Below, in pieces: positions 1 through 6,613 of a stretch of 7,670 bases of DNA. Position 1 is the first letter of the stretch. Each line of letters starts with the position of its first letter. The stretch spans positions 1-7,670 of the forward strand of contig CAMVNN010000035.1 of NCBI GenBank assembly GCA_947168865.1, written 5' to 3'. The notes under the pieces are model-generated. The model saw nothing but the letters and a program-made list of their open reading frames with translations. It was not told where the DNA came from and searched no databases. The translations under genes were made by a program, and so were the position numbers. The DNA comes from an uncultured Bacillota bacterium (GTDB lineage Bacteria; Bacillota_I; Bacilli_A; RF39; UBA660).

Positions 1-51
1 AATATCGAAGAAATTAAACAAAACCAACACAATTATTCTAATACAATATAA
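1..51 (+). other. Possible 3' end of an upstream reading frame
   Basis: Reading from base 1, frame 1 gives 16 polar residues (beginning NIEEIKQNQ) and then TAA at 49-51. The Glu/Lys/Gln-rich composition would suit the C-terminus of a protein encoded upstream on the same strand. Too little is present to identify it. Frame 2 stays open to position 76 and a minus-strand frame is open from 58 to the edge, so the choice of frame is uncertain. If real, it could be the end of a substrate-binding protein gene for the transporter that follows, but that is only a guess from gene order. Confidence 0.2.
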
Positions 52-117
52 TTTTATCATATTAATGTCGTCATAACAAATTTTTTTTGCTTTTTAATAA
101 AAAAAAATACACCTATC

Positions 118-150
118 TATAATACTTGAATATATTATTCTGAAGAAGGT
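118..150 (+). promoter_or_regulatory. Candidate -10 box and ribosome binding site of the ABC operon
   Basis: A perfect TATAAT lies at 118-123, which would start transcription near 130 and give a leader of about 30 nt. No convincing -35 box sits 16-18 bases upstream; the region is A and T tracts, and TTGCTT at 87-92 is 25 bases away, which is too far. AGAAGGT at 144-150 is the ribosome binding site, 11 bases before the ATG at 162, slightly long spacing. I see no riboswitch fold in this leader. Confidence 0.5.
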
Positions 151-161
151 AATTTAATCTT

Positions 162-911
162 ATGGACAATATAATATTAAAAATTAAGAACCTCAAGAAA
201 AATTATCAATCTAAAAATGCTGAAACAACTGCAATTGAAGAATTTTCCTTAGAACTAAATAAAGGCGAATTTATAGCTATTGTTGGACCATCAGGTTCCG
301 GCAAAACAACAATACTCTCTATTTTGGCAGGACTTTTAAATAAAACTGATGGAAAAATAACTCTAGATAAATCTGTCAAGCTAGGTTATATGCTTCAACA
401 AGATGCTTTGTTTGAATGGCGCACAGTTTTAGAAAATTGTTTATTATCTTTAGAAATAAGTGACAATTTAAACTCCAGAACTAAAAAATATGTTCTAGAT
501 TTACTAAATAAATATGGCTTAAAAGAATTTATAAATAGTCATCCCAGCAACTTATCTGGTGGAATGCGTCAGAGAGTTGCTTTAATTAGAACGTTAGCAA
601 ATAATCCTGATATTTTACTTTTAGACGAACCTTTCAGTGCACTTGACTATCAAACTAGGCTTTCAGTTGCTGATGATGTTTATAAAATAATCAAGGAAGA
701 AAATAAAAGTGTCATTATGGTGACGCATGATCTTGCTGAAGCTATAAGTATTGCTGATCGTGTTATTGTTCTTTCTAAAAGGCCATCAAAAATAAAGAAT
801 ATTTATAATATTGAATTTGATAATAGGATTTATCCATCAGAAGTAAGAAAGAAAAAAGAATTCTATAAGTATTATGATATAATCTGGAAGGACATAGATA
901 AAAATGTATAG
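162..911 (+). CDS. ABC transporter ATP-binding protein, NitT/TauT (SsuB/TauB-like) family
   Basis: This is the cytoplasmic ATPase that powers an importer of the nitrate/sulfonate/taurine/thiamine-precursor family. All nucleotide-binding motifs are intact in its 249 residues: Walker A GPSGSGKT at 42-49, Q-loop around Q79-Q80, signature LSGGMRQ at 131-137, Walker B ILLLDEP at 151-157, D-loop SALD at 159-162 and switch histidine H189. The GGMRQR signature and the ending after the H-loop (LAEAISIADRVIVLS) are typical of the SsuB/TauB/ThiZ group. Length is normal for this group. The gene overlaps the permease gene by 8 bases, so the two are surely co-translated. The substrate cannot be read from an ATPase; sulfonates, pyrimidine thiamine precursors (ThiXYZ) and riboflavin precursors are all transported by relatives. 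Function as an ABC ATPase is certain, the subfamily is likely. Confidence 0.95.
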   Translation: MDNIILKIKNLKKNYQSKNAETTAIEEFSLELNKGEFIAIVGPSGSGKTTILSILAGLLNKTDGKITLDKSVKLGYMLQQDALFEWRTVLENCLLSLEISDNLNSRTKKYVLDLLNKYGLKEFINSHPSNLSGGMRQRVALIRTLANNPDILLLDEPFSALDYQTRLSVADDVYKIIKEENKSVIMVTHDLAEAISIADRVIVLSKRPSKIKNIYNIEFDNRIYPSEVRKKKEFYKYYDIIWKDIDKNV

Positions 912-1695
912 TGAGGAGCACTTTAAATACATCAAAAATTTAAAAAAAGAAAAAAGGATAATCATAACTTCTAGATTATTAATAGTTGCTATTTTCATTA
1001 TTCTTTGGCAATTATTAGTAAACTTCAAAATATTAAATAGTTTTATCTTTTCATCTCCTTTAAACATATTTAATACCATTATTTCACTTATAAAAAGCCA
1101 TAACTTTTGGAACCATATTTATGTAACTATATTTGAAGTTATTGTCTCCTTTCTACTTGCAACAATCATAAGTATTTTAATAGCATCATTGCTTTGGTCA
1201 TCAAATTTGATATCAAAAATAATTGATCCTTTTTTGACAATATTTAATAGCCTGCCAAAAGTATCATTAGGTCCTATAATTATTATTTGGTTTGGGGCAA
1301 ACACAAAATCAATCATAATAATGGCACTTTTAATAATCGTTATAACTTCTACTCTTTCTATATATCAAAGTTTTAAAGAAGTGGATAATTACTTAATAAC
1401 CCTTATGAAATCATTAAAAGCATCCAAAAAACAAATATTTTTTAAACTTATATTGCCTAGTAATTATTCAAATATAGTAAACACTTTAAAAATAAACATA
1501 AGTTTAGCTTTAATAGGAGTTATAATGGGAGAATTATTAGTATCTAAAAAAGGAATTGGTTATTTGATTATATATGGTTCTCAAGTGTTTAATCTAAACC
1601 TAGTAATGACAGGAATAGTATTACTTTCTATTGTTTCAGCAATTATATATTATTTAATACTCTTATTAGAGAAAAAACTAATCAAAATTGATTAG
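904..1695 (+). CDS. ABC transporter permease, NitT/TauT (SsuC/TauC-like) family
   Basis: This integral membrane subunit partners the ATPase encoded just upstream. Its 263 residues contain about six hydrophobic segments (roughly 23-40, 74-98, 104-130, 135-152, 198-222 and 234-255). SLPKVSLGPIIIIWFG at 116-131 is the characteristic stretch of SsuC/TauC/ThiX permeases (usually PxxALxPLxxxWFG). The cytoplasmic coupling loop is at about 167-197, ending KQIFFKLILPSNYS. It is degenerate: where relatives read EAA...LGAS, this one reads MKSLKAS, losing the acidic residue and the usual glycine (K172). The start at 904 lies inside the end of the ATPase gene, with GGAAGGAC about ten bases upstream as ribosome binding site. 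The last three codons and the stop lie in a hairpin shared with the convergent peptidase gene. No substrate-binding protein gene follows, so specificity is unknown. Confidence 0.92.
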   Translation: MYSEEHFKYIKNLKKEKRIIITSRLLIVAIFIILWQLLVNFKILNSFIFSSPLNIFNTIISLIKSHNFWNHIYVTIFEVIVSFLLATIISILIASLLWSSNLISKIIDPFLTIFNSLPKVSLGPIIIIWFGANTKSIIIMALLIIVITSTLSIYQSFKEVDNYLITLMKSLKASKKQIFFKLILPSNYSNIVNTLKINISLALIGVIMGELLVSKKGIGYLIIYGSQVFNLNLVMTGIVLLSIVSAIIYYLILLLEKKLIKID

Positions 1696-1700
1696 TTTTT
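1672..1700. terminator. Bidirectional intrinsic terminator shared by convergent genes
   Basis: AAACTAATCA at 1675-1684 pairs perfectly with TGATTAGTTT at 1689-1698 around a 4-base AAAT loop. On the plus strand the stem runs into T's (1696-1700, then ATTT). On the minus strand it runs into six T's (complement of A's at 1672-1677). It can therefore end both the ABC operon and the peptidase gene. The permease stop TAG (1693-1695) and the peptidase stop TGA (complement of 1682-1684) lie on opposite arms of the stem. Confidence 0.85.
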
Positions 1701-2791
1701 ATTTGACTTAATTTCTTTTTTAAAATTGAGAAATTTTCTAGTTCATTCATAACAAATGGAAGTTTTTCTAATATTTCTTCAGTACTATATGATTGATAAT
1801 CTAAAAAGTGTTTACTTATTTCTTTGATAAATGAAGGATCTTGATTATAGTAATGCCTATATATTGTTGAGATAAATCCACCATAAGTATAATAGACAGC
1901 ATCTTGTAAATTAATGCTACCAACTACTGAGTATTCTGCATCATATCTTCCAATTAGCTCAGAAACTCGAGCATTTGCTTCTTCAACATCGTGAATAATC
2001 AAATTATAGTTAGAATCCATAGAAAATTTCTTAAGAGAAAGAGTAAAGCATAATATGGCAGCATAGTTGACGACATCTTTATAAAATTTCTCTTCTAGCT
2101 TATTAACTTCCTCGGGATCAAAATGAATCTTTCTTAAGTAATCTAGTAAAAGTCCTTCAGTAAACATTGAAAACACTTCAATGTTAACATTGAATTTAGT
2201 CGTGAAATAAGGTTTTCTAGAGCACTTAGTATAATCAAATTCATAAACATGACCTAATTCATGAGCTAATGTTAAAAGCGAAGGTAATGTTTCTTCGTCG
2301 TATGAAGTAAACATAACGGACTTCTGTCTTTCATAATCAAATATAGTAAATCCTGCGGCAAATTCTTGATTAAAAGCAATATCATCATTAGCAAGCATAT
2401 CTTTATAGATCTTATAATGTCTATCACTTAAAGATGCCAGAAAGGATTCAAATATTTCTTTCAAATATTTGATATTATAATGTTTAATAAAGTATCTATC
2501 ACGAAAATAGCAGTTTGTAACATGCCTAGCAGATAAAATTCCATGGCCTATATATTGCATTATGTCTCCATTTTCATTGAATTCTTTTACTAAAGATTCC
2601 ATAAAAGTATGCTTCATTATCTGCTTACCACCAAGATTACCTATCTTAAGTTCACTATCAGTTAATAAGTTATAAGTTTCAACAAGACCACTTAAATACA
2701 CAAAATATCTTCTTTTAACAGAGATTGATTTTGCATCATTAATAAGTTCTAAAGTTTTTTTAATTCGTTTTTGTAAATCTAATATTTCCAT
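1682..2791 (-). CDS. Small M3-like (oligoendopeptidase F-related) HExxH zinc metallopeptidase
   Basis: This is a predicted cytoplasmic zinc peptidase of 369 residues. HELGH at 177-181 supplies two histidine ligands and the catalytic glutamate. E205, in IEVFSMFTE, is the likely third ligand: it lies 24 residues after the second histidine and matches the ExxSxxxE pattern of M3 peptidases (thimet oligopeptidase/PepF). The Tyr-rich segment DAVYYTYGGFISTIYRHYY at 297-315 corresponds to the C-terminal region that in M3 enzymes contributes Tyr/His residues to substrate binding. No signal peptide or membrane segment is seen. PepF proteins are usually about 600 residues, so this is a compact relative, and the shortening is mainly at the N-terminus. 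The gene is alone on its strand between two terminators. No ribosome binding site precedes the ATG, and the next Met is near residue 59, so this start is the best available. By family it probably cleaves oligopeptides; the natural substrate is unknown. Confidence 0.85.
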   Translation of the reverse strand: MEILDLQKRIKKTLELINDAKSISVKRRYFVYLSGLVETYNLLTDSELKIGNLGGKQIMKHTFMESLVKEFNENGDIMQYIGHGILSARHVTNCYFRDRYFIKHYNIKYLKEIFESFLASLSDRHYKIYKDMLANDDIAFNQEFAAGFTIFDYERQKSVMFTSYDEETLPSLLTLAHELGHVYEFDYTKCSRKPYFTTKFNVNIEVFSMFTEGLLLDYLRKIHFDPEEVNKLEEKFYKDVVNYAAILCFTLSLKKFSMDSNYNLIIHDVEEANARVSELIGRYDAEYSVVGSINLQDAVYYTYGGFISTIYRHYYNQDPSFIKEISKHFLDYQSYSTEEILEKLPFVMNELENFSILKKKLSQIKTNQF

Positions 2792-2798
2792 ACAGAAT

Positions 2799-2827
2799 AT
2801 AATACTACTTTATATATTGTAAAACAA
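2799..2827 (-). promoter_or_regulatory. Predicted promoter of the peptidase gene, likely leaderless
   Basis: On the minus strand, TTGTTT (complement of 2822-2827) and TATTAT (complement of 2799-2804) are separated by exactly 17 bases. Only seven bases lie between the -10 box and the ATG at 2791-2789, so transcription should begin at or next to the A of the ATG. No AGGAGG-like sequence is found in the preceding 20 bases, which agrees with a leaderless message. The -35 box overlaps the T-tract of the upstream operon terminator. Confidence 0.5.
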
Positions 2828-2852
2828 GAAAAAAAGACTAAAAATTAGTCTT
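2826..2852 (-). terminator. Intrinsic terminator of the tsaE-tsaB-rimI-tsaD-ligase operon
   Basis: AAGACTAA (2834-2841) pairs with TTAGTCTT (2845-2852) around a 3-base loop. On the minus strand the hairpin is followed by seven T's (complement of 2829-2835), then CTTG. The stop codon TAA of the ligase gene (complement of 2845-2847) forms part of the ascending arm, so the coding region runs directly into the terminator. Confidence 0.85.
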
Positions 2853-4041
2853 CTGTTGCATAATTATCAAAGTATCCTTGAACTAGTACTACTGGAGTCC
2901 CTTTATCACCAGAACCACTCGTTAAGTCACATAAACTACCAAGTAAATCTGTTATTCGTCTTGGAGTTGTTCCTTCTGTTTCCATTTTACCTTTTAAATT
3001 AGCATCTTTTGTTCTTATTTCTTGCTTCATAGCTTCGATTAATTCATCACCATTAAGATTTGCTAGTTTATTATCTGAAATAAACTTTAATTTTAATTCA
3101 TTTGGTGTACCATTTAAACCACTAGTATGAGCTGGTGAAACGACTGGATCAGCAAGTTCCCATATCATTCCCACTGGATCTTTAAATGCTCCATCACCGT
3201 ATACCATAACTTCAATATCTTTACCAGTTTTTTCTTTTAAATCTTTTTGAATAGCCTCTACCAATTCTTGACCATGCTCTGGGAATAACTTTACTCTTTC
3301 TTCAGTAGATTTATTTGATCCAAGCAAACCATATTTAGAATTATATCCACTTCCGTTTACACTAGATGTTAATATTTCATCCATACCAATTACTTTATGA
3401 GCACCATTTTTAATTAATTCTTTTTTAGTTCTAACACGATTATGAATATTACAAACAATTATGTCTTTCACATAGTCAAGAATAACTGATGCATGGTTTG
3501 CAAATACAAAATGAACTTTACATCCTTCTGCTTCTACTAATTCTTTAAAAAAGTCAACATAGTTAATACCAGTAAATGGATGAACCAAATGACCAAACAT
3601 TTTATTATAAGATTCCTCCTCTAGCACATCACTATATGGATCTAAATCATAATTTTCAAGTTCATCTTCATCAAATAAATGATTACCTACTTCATCTGCT
3701 GGATAGCTAAGTAAAATTGTAAGTTCCTTGCATCCTCTTGCAAAGCCTTTAAGCAAAAGGGAAAAACGATTACGACTCATCGGAGTTGGAAAAACTACTC
3801 CAATATGGTCTACTCCAAATTTATTTCTAACATCTTCACCTATTTGATCAACAGTTGCATAATTTCCTTCTGAAATTCCTACTACTGCTTCAGTTATAGC
3901 AACAACATCACGATTTCTAAATTCAAATCCTTCTGCCTCGCTTGCTTTTAGAAGTGAATCAACAACGATTTTTTCTAAATTGTCATTTTCCCTGATAATT
4001 GGTGTACGAATACCACGTACTACTGTTCCTACTGTTCTCAT
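2845..4041 (-). CDS. CofE-like (F420-0:L-glutamate ligase family, COG1478) protein
   Basis: The 398-residue protein resembles the CofE/FbiB-type gamma-glutamyl ligase family. The N-terminal GIRTPIIRENDNLEKIV (10-26) and RDVVAITEAVVGISEGN (44-60) match its start, where true CofE has a GD-VvVaqKivSkaEGr pattern. GDGAFKDPVGMIWELADP (282-299) and the C-terminal DLTSGSGDKGTPVVLVQGY (372-390) are conserved-looking blocks. True CofE adds glutamates to coenzyme F420-0 using GTP. Firmicutes of this kind are not known F420 producers, and a relative in chlamydiae has been proposed to polyglutamylate folate, so the acceptor here is unknown. It is considerably longer than archaeal CofE (about 250 residues). 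The ATG is preceded by AGGAGG (complement of 4047-4052), which overlaps the tsaD stop codon, so translation is probably coupled to tsaD. Family membership is likely; biochemical function is inferred only. Confidence 0.8.
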   Translation of the reverse strand: MRTVGTVVRGIRTPIIRENDNLEKIVVDSLLKASEAEGFEFRNRDVVAITEAVVGISEGNYATVDQIGEDVRNKFGVDHIGVVFPTPMSRNRFSLLLKGFARGCKELTILLSYPADEVGNHLFDEDELENYDLDPYSDVLEEESYNKMFGHLVHPFTGINYVDFFKELVEAEGCKVHFVFANHASVILDYVKDIIVCNIHNRVRTKKELIKNGAHKVIGMDEILTSSVNGSGYNSKYGLLGSNKSTEERVKLFPEHGQELVEAIQKDLKEKTGKDIEVMVYGDGAFKDPVGMIWELADPVVSPAHTSGLNGTPNELKLKFISDNKLANLNGDELIEAMKQEIRTKDANLKGKMETEGTTPRRITDLLGSLCDLTSGSGDKGTPVVLVQGYFDNYATED

Positions 4042-4050
4042 AAGTTCCTC

Positions 4051-5055
4051 CTAATTCAATTTGTCGGTTGCAGTTGCATTCAAACTCAAGTCTGCAATGC
4101 GACCTAATTTATATGCAAAATAGCCAGCTGCTCCAATCATTACTGCATTGTCTGTACAGTATTTGAGTGAAGGAACTGTCAAATTTACATTTTCTTTTTG
4201 ACACAGTTCTGTCAATTTTTCGCGTAAACCTTTGTTGGCAGCAACACCACCAGCAACGATTAAATTATGTACATTTTTTTCTTTTAAAGCCTTCATTGTT
4301 TTTTTAGTTAGTATCTCAACGACACGATTTTGAAATGAACATGCGAGATCTTCTTTACGTACTTCAAGTCCTCTATCCAACTCGTTATGATTAATATTTA
4401 TAACAGCACTTTTAAGACCACTAAAGCTAAAATTATATGTATCATCATCAAGTGGCAATGGCAAATCATATGTATCTTTACCAATATGTGCAAGTTTATC
4501 AATTTCAGGCCCACCTGGATAAGGAAGCCCAACTACTCTCGCAACTTTATCATATGCTTCTCCAACGGCATCGTCAAGTGTACCACCTAAGTATTCAAAA
4601 CTATAGTTATCTTTCATGTAAACTAGTTCTGTATGTCCTCCACTTACAACAAGTGCAATAAGCGGAAATTCCATTTTCTTTTCTATATTATTTGCATATA
4701 TATGCCCTGCAATATGATGTACAGGAACAAGTGGCTTGTTATAAATAAATGCTAAGGTTTTAGCTGCCTGAAGTCCAACTAAAAGTGATCCAATCAATCC
4801 TGGCCCATATGTAACTGCTATTGCATCCATATCTTCCATTTTCATATTTGCTTCTTTTAAAGTATTTTCTAAAACTATGGTTACATTCTCAATATGCTTT
4901 CGTGATGCGATTTCTGGAACAACTCCACCAAACAATGCATGAGTTGCAATCTGAGTAGAAATTGTACTAGAAATTACTTCACTTCCATTTTTGACAATTG
5001 CCGCAGCAGTTTCATCGCAACTACTTTCTATTGCAAAAATATATGTGTCTTTCAC
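4051..5055 (-). CDS. tsaD: tRNA N6-threonylcarbamoyladenosine transferase TsaD (Kae1/YgjD family)
   Basis: TsaD transfers the threonylcarbamoyl group from threonylcarbamoyl-AMP to A37 of tRNAs that read ANN codons, forming t6A in the cytoplasm together with TsaB and TsaE. The 334-residue length is typical. The ASKHA nucleotide-binding fold shows [13 protein letters not shown] at 7-19, [11 protein letters not shown] at 84-94, VSGGHTEL at 137-144, [17 protein letters not shown] at 157-173 and [12 protein letters not shown] at 267-278. Metal ligands are visible as H114 and H118 in HHIAGH, and D302 in YCTDNAVM. The start codon is GTG (complement of 5053-5055); its GTGA overlaps the rimI stop. A strong site, GGAGGTG (complement of 5061-5067), lies five bases upstream, which fixes the start. 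Function is secure. Confidence 0.98.
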   Translation of the reverse strand: MKDTYIFAIESSCDETAAAIVKNGSEVISSTISTQIATHALFGGVVPEIASRKHIENVTIVLENTLKEANMKMEDMDAIAVTYGPGLIGSLLVGLQAAKTLAFIYNKPLVPVHHIAGHIYANNIEKKMEFPLIALVVSGGHTELVYMKDNYSFEYLGGTLDDAVGEAYDKVARVVGLPYPGGPEIDKLAHIGKDTYDLPLPLDDDTYNFSFSGLKSAVININHNELDRGLEVRKEDLACSFQNRVVEILTKKTMKALKEKNVHNLIVAGGVAANKGLREKLTELCQKENVNLTVPSLKYCTDNAVMIGAAGYFAYKLGRIADLSLNATATDKLN

Positions 5056-5459
5056 TTTTTCACCTCCAAGGCCATAAGCAAAGCATCTATTCCATCATAG
5101 TATTTTTCACGCTTACCAATTTCTTTAAAACCAAATTTTTCATAAAGATTTCTTGCATTTTTATTCAAAGAATTAACTTCTAAGTCTATTGACTCAACTT
5201 TATTTAATCTACAATCATCAATCATATCTTTGATTAATTCAGAAGCGATTCCTTTTTTTCTCATATCTTCTTTAACAAATATATAATCAAGTTCTGCTCT
5301 TTCATATAAAATTTTATAAGAGATAAATGCAATTATTTCATTATTTAAAATATAAACTTTGGCTTTTTTATTTAATTCATATTCATTAACTATATAATTC
5401 TTATCATTTATCAATATGTTGATAAGTGGAATATCTTTTAAATTTATAGATCTAATCAT
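5052..5459 (-). CDS. rimI: Ribosomal-protein-S18-alanine N-acetyltransferase-like protein (RimI, GNAT family)
   Basis: This is a 135-residue GNAT acetyltransferase that transfers acetyl from acetyl-CoA to a protein N-terminus; in E. coli, RimI modifies ribosomal protein S18. The acetyl-CoA pyrophosphate loop is RKKGIA at 67-72 (R/QxxGxG/A), preceded by [10 protein letters not shown] on the central strand. The RimI hallmark C-terminal half is clear: [19 protein letters not shown] at 93-111, then [15 protein letters not shown] at 117-131. Y106 aligns with the usual catalytic tyrosine. It is slightly shorter than E. coli RimI. It overlaps tsaB by 8 bases and tsaD by 4, so it is translated with the t6A genes, the usual arrangement in Firmicutes. 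The link to t6A is genomic; no shared reaction is established. The natural target in this organism has not been shown. Confidence 0.9.
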   Translation of the reverse strand: MIRSINLKDIPLINILINDKNYIVNEYELNKKAKVYILNNEIIAFISYKILYERAELDYIFVKEDMRKKGIASELIKDMIDDCRLNKVESIDLEVNSLNKNARNLYEKFGFKEIGKREKYYDGIDALLMALEVKK

Positions 5460-6069
5460 GTTTTAAATTCTCTTCCGCTTCAGTTTTTTTCAAATAAACT
5501 GGATTTAAACTATGTGGATTAACACTTTTATCATCTTGATGTTTGTTAATAAGTTTAATAATATCTATTTTTGGTTTTTTTGACTCAATTAAATTATCAT
5601 CACTTACAAAAATAAATTCTTTACCTTTTAATTTATTTTTTAAATTATCAATTAAAATATATTGATCCTTTAATACCTTATTTAAATTATTGTCATAAAT
5701 TGCTCCAAAACAAGCATTTCTTCTCGCATCTATATATGGAACTAGTAATTTATTTTCATTATAACCACTTATCATTATTTCTAGTGAAGAAATAGGCACT
5801 ATTTCCTTTTTTAAGGCCCATGCAAACGTTTTTGCAATTGTTACACCTATTCTTATTCCTGTATAAGAACCAGGCCCTACAGCCACTAAAATGCGTTCTA
5901 TATCATTTGGTTTTAGATTAGCTTCTTTAAAACACTTATCTACTTTTTCCATTATGATATTTGACATTTGATTTTCAACTATCTCATTACAAAAAGAAAA
6001 AATCGTAGAATTATCCGCAAGTGCGACAATTATGCGATTTGTACAAGTATCAATTACAAGTGTTTTCAT
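5452..6069 (-). CDS. tsaB: tRNA threonylcarbamoyladenosine biosynthesis protein TsaB (YeaZ family)
   Basis: TsaB is a catalytically inactive TsaD paralogue that dimerises with TsaD and is essential for t6A synthesis. The ASKHA N-terminal half is well kept: LVIDTCTNRIIVALADN at 4-20, AVGPGSYTGIRIGVTIAK at 63-80, and the conserved PYIDARRNACFGAIYD at 111-126. The protein has 205 residues, somewhat shorter than the usual 220-240. The reduction is in the C-terminal half, which in this family is variable and dispensable for the dimer core. It ends NPVYLKKTEAEENL, the common PxYLR-like TsaB tail, so it is complete rather than truncated. Its ATG overlaps the tsaE stop (ATGA), with GAGG eight bases upstream, and its end overlaps rimI by 8 bases. 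Confidence 0.96.
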   Translation of the reverse strand: MKTLVIDTCTNRIIVALADNSTIFSFCNEIVENQMSNIIMEKVDKCFKEANLKPNDIERILVAVGPGSYTGIRIGVTIAKTFAWALKKEIVPISSLEIMISGYNENKLLVPYIDARRNACFGAIYDNNLNKVLKDQYILIDNLKNKLKGKEFIFVSDDNLIESKKPKIDIIKLINKHQDDKSVNPHSLNPVYLKKTEAEENLKHD

Positions 6070-6515
6070 AAAACTGCCTCACATAGTTCTTCATATTTTT
6101 CACCATGTGGTTCAAAAATAAGTAGTCTTCTGTTTTCATCTAAAACTTTAAATTTAACATCTAATCTTTCTTCAGGTAATATATCTTTAATGGTTTCTGC
6201 CCATTCAATTACAACTACACCACCCTTAGTAAAATATTCTTCAATATCAACACCATCGATATTGCCATCAAGGCGATATACATCCATGTGATATAAAGGA
6301 AGTTCACCATTATATTCTTTTATAATTGTGAATGTTGGTGAAGTAATTGTTTCTTCTATACCTAAAGCATTAGCAATCCCTTTAGTAAAAACTGTTTTAC
6401 CACTACCTAATTCTCCATCTAAACAAATAATCATATTTGGAAATTTTTCTGATTCAAAATTTTGAGCAATCTCGATTGTTTCAAATTCATTTTTTGTTAT
6501 AACCTTATACTCCAT
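6066..6515 (-). CDS. tsaE: tRNA threonylcarbamoyladenosine biosynthesis ATPase TsaE (YjeE family)
   Basis: TsaE is the P-loop ATPase that binds the TsaB-TsaD complex and drives its turnover. With the start chosen here the protein has 149 residues, the normal size. It shows Walker A GELGSGKT at 34-41, the switch-like SPTFTIIKEY at 59-68, HMDVYRL at 76-82 and VVIEWAE at 101-107, all family signatures. The frame continues upstream to 6590, but the ATG at 6515 is the credible start. It has AAGGTGA (complement of 6521-6527) five bases upstream, and the extra 25 residues would be hydrophobic and would read through the promoter and the neighbouring terminator. This is the first gene of the minus-strand operon. 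Confidence 0.96.
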   Translation of the reverse strand: MEYKVITKNEFETIEIAQNFESEKFPNMIICLDGELGSGKTVFTKGIANALGIEETITSPTFTIIKEYNGELPLYHMDVYRLDGNIDGVDIEEYFTKGGVVVIEWAETIKDILPEERLDVKFKVLDENRRLLIFEPHGEKYEELCEAVL

Positions 6516-6531
6516 ATTTATCACCTTTTTA

Positions 6532-6561
6532 ATTATAGCAAAAATAATTAAACATTGACAA
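6532..6561 (-). promoter_or_regulatory. Extended -10 promoter of the t6A operon
   Basis: On the minus strand, TTGTCA (complement of 6556-6561) is followed after 18 bases by TATAAT (complement of 6532-6537). TATAAT is preceded by TGC, so it is an extended -10 (TGnTATAAT). Predicted initiation falls around 6525, only about ten bases before the tsaE ATG and inside its ribosome binding site. A second candidate lies upstream: TTGAAA (complement of 6585-6590), 18 bases, TATACT (complement of 6561-6566). It would give a leader of about 38 nt with the full binding site. Confidence 0.55.
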
Positions 6562-6567
6562 GTATAT

Positions 6568-6598
6568 ATTAAAAAAACTATATTTTTCAATATAGTTT
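6568..6598 (-). terminator. Intrinsic terminator of the repeat-bearing membrane protein gene
   Basis: AAACTATAT (6575-6583) pairs with ATATAGTTT (6590-6598) around a 6-base loop. On the minus strand the stem runs into a series of seven T's (complement of A's at 6571-6577, three of them shared with the stem). It lies 16 bases past the stop codon of the gene ending at 6614. The stem is AT-rich with a single G-C pair, so termination may be partial. Confidence 0.6.
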
Positions 6599-6613
6599 AT
6601 AAAATTTCATTTT

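Noticed and set aside
1..58. Minus-strand frame beginning MIKLYCIRII running off the left edge
   Set aside because: It has no ribosome binding site and only about 20 residues are visible, so it cannot be told from chance.
52..161. TPP or other riboswitch ahead of the ABC operon
   Set aside because: I found none of the conserved TPP core elements (such as CUGAGA) and no GC-containing stems; the leader after the predicted start is only about 30 nt.
837..1316. Minus-strand frames opposite the ABC genes
   Set aside because: They lie opposite well-supported ATPase and permease genes, and the products are low-complexity with no recognisable domain.
162..4041. Mycoplasma genetic code (UGA as tryptophan)
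   Set aside because: Tryptophans are encoded by UGG, and UGA is used as a stop at the ends of tsaE, rimI and the peptidase gene.
4387..5183. Three plus-strand frames opposite tsaD/rimI
   Set aside because: They are antisense to conserved tsaD and rimI sequence, lack binding sites and have no family features.
5968..6291. Plus-strand open frame of 107 codons opposite tsaB/tsaE
   Set aside because: It is antisense to two securely identified genes, and its Ser/Thr-rich product looks like a shadow translation.
6516..6590. 25-residue N-terminal extension of TsaE
   Set aside because: It would translate through the promoter and part of the neighbouring terminator; the downstream ATG has a good ribosome binding site and gives the normal protein length.
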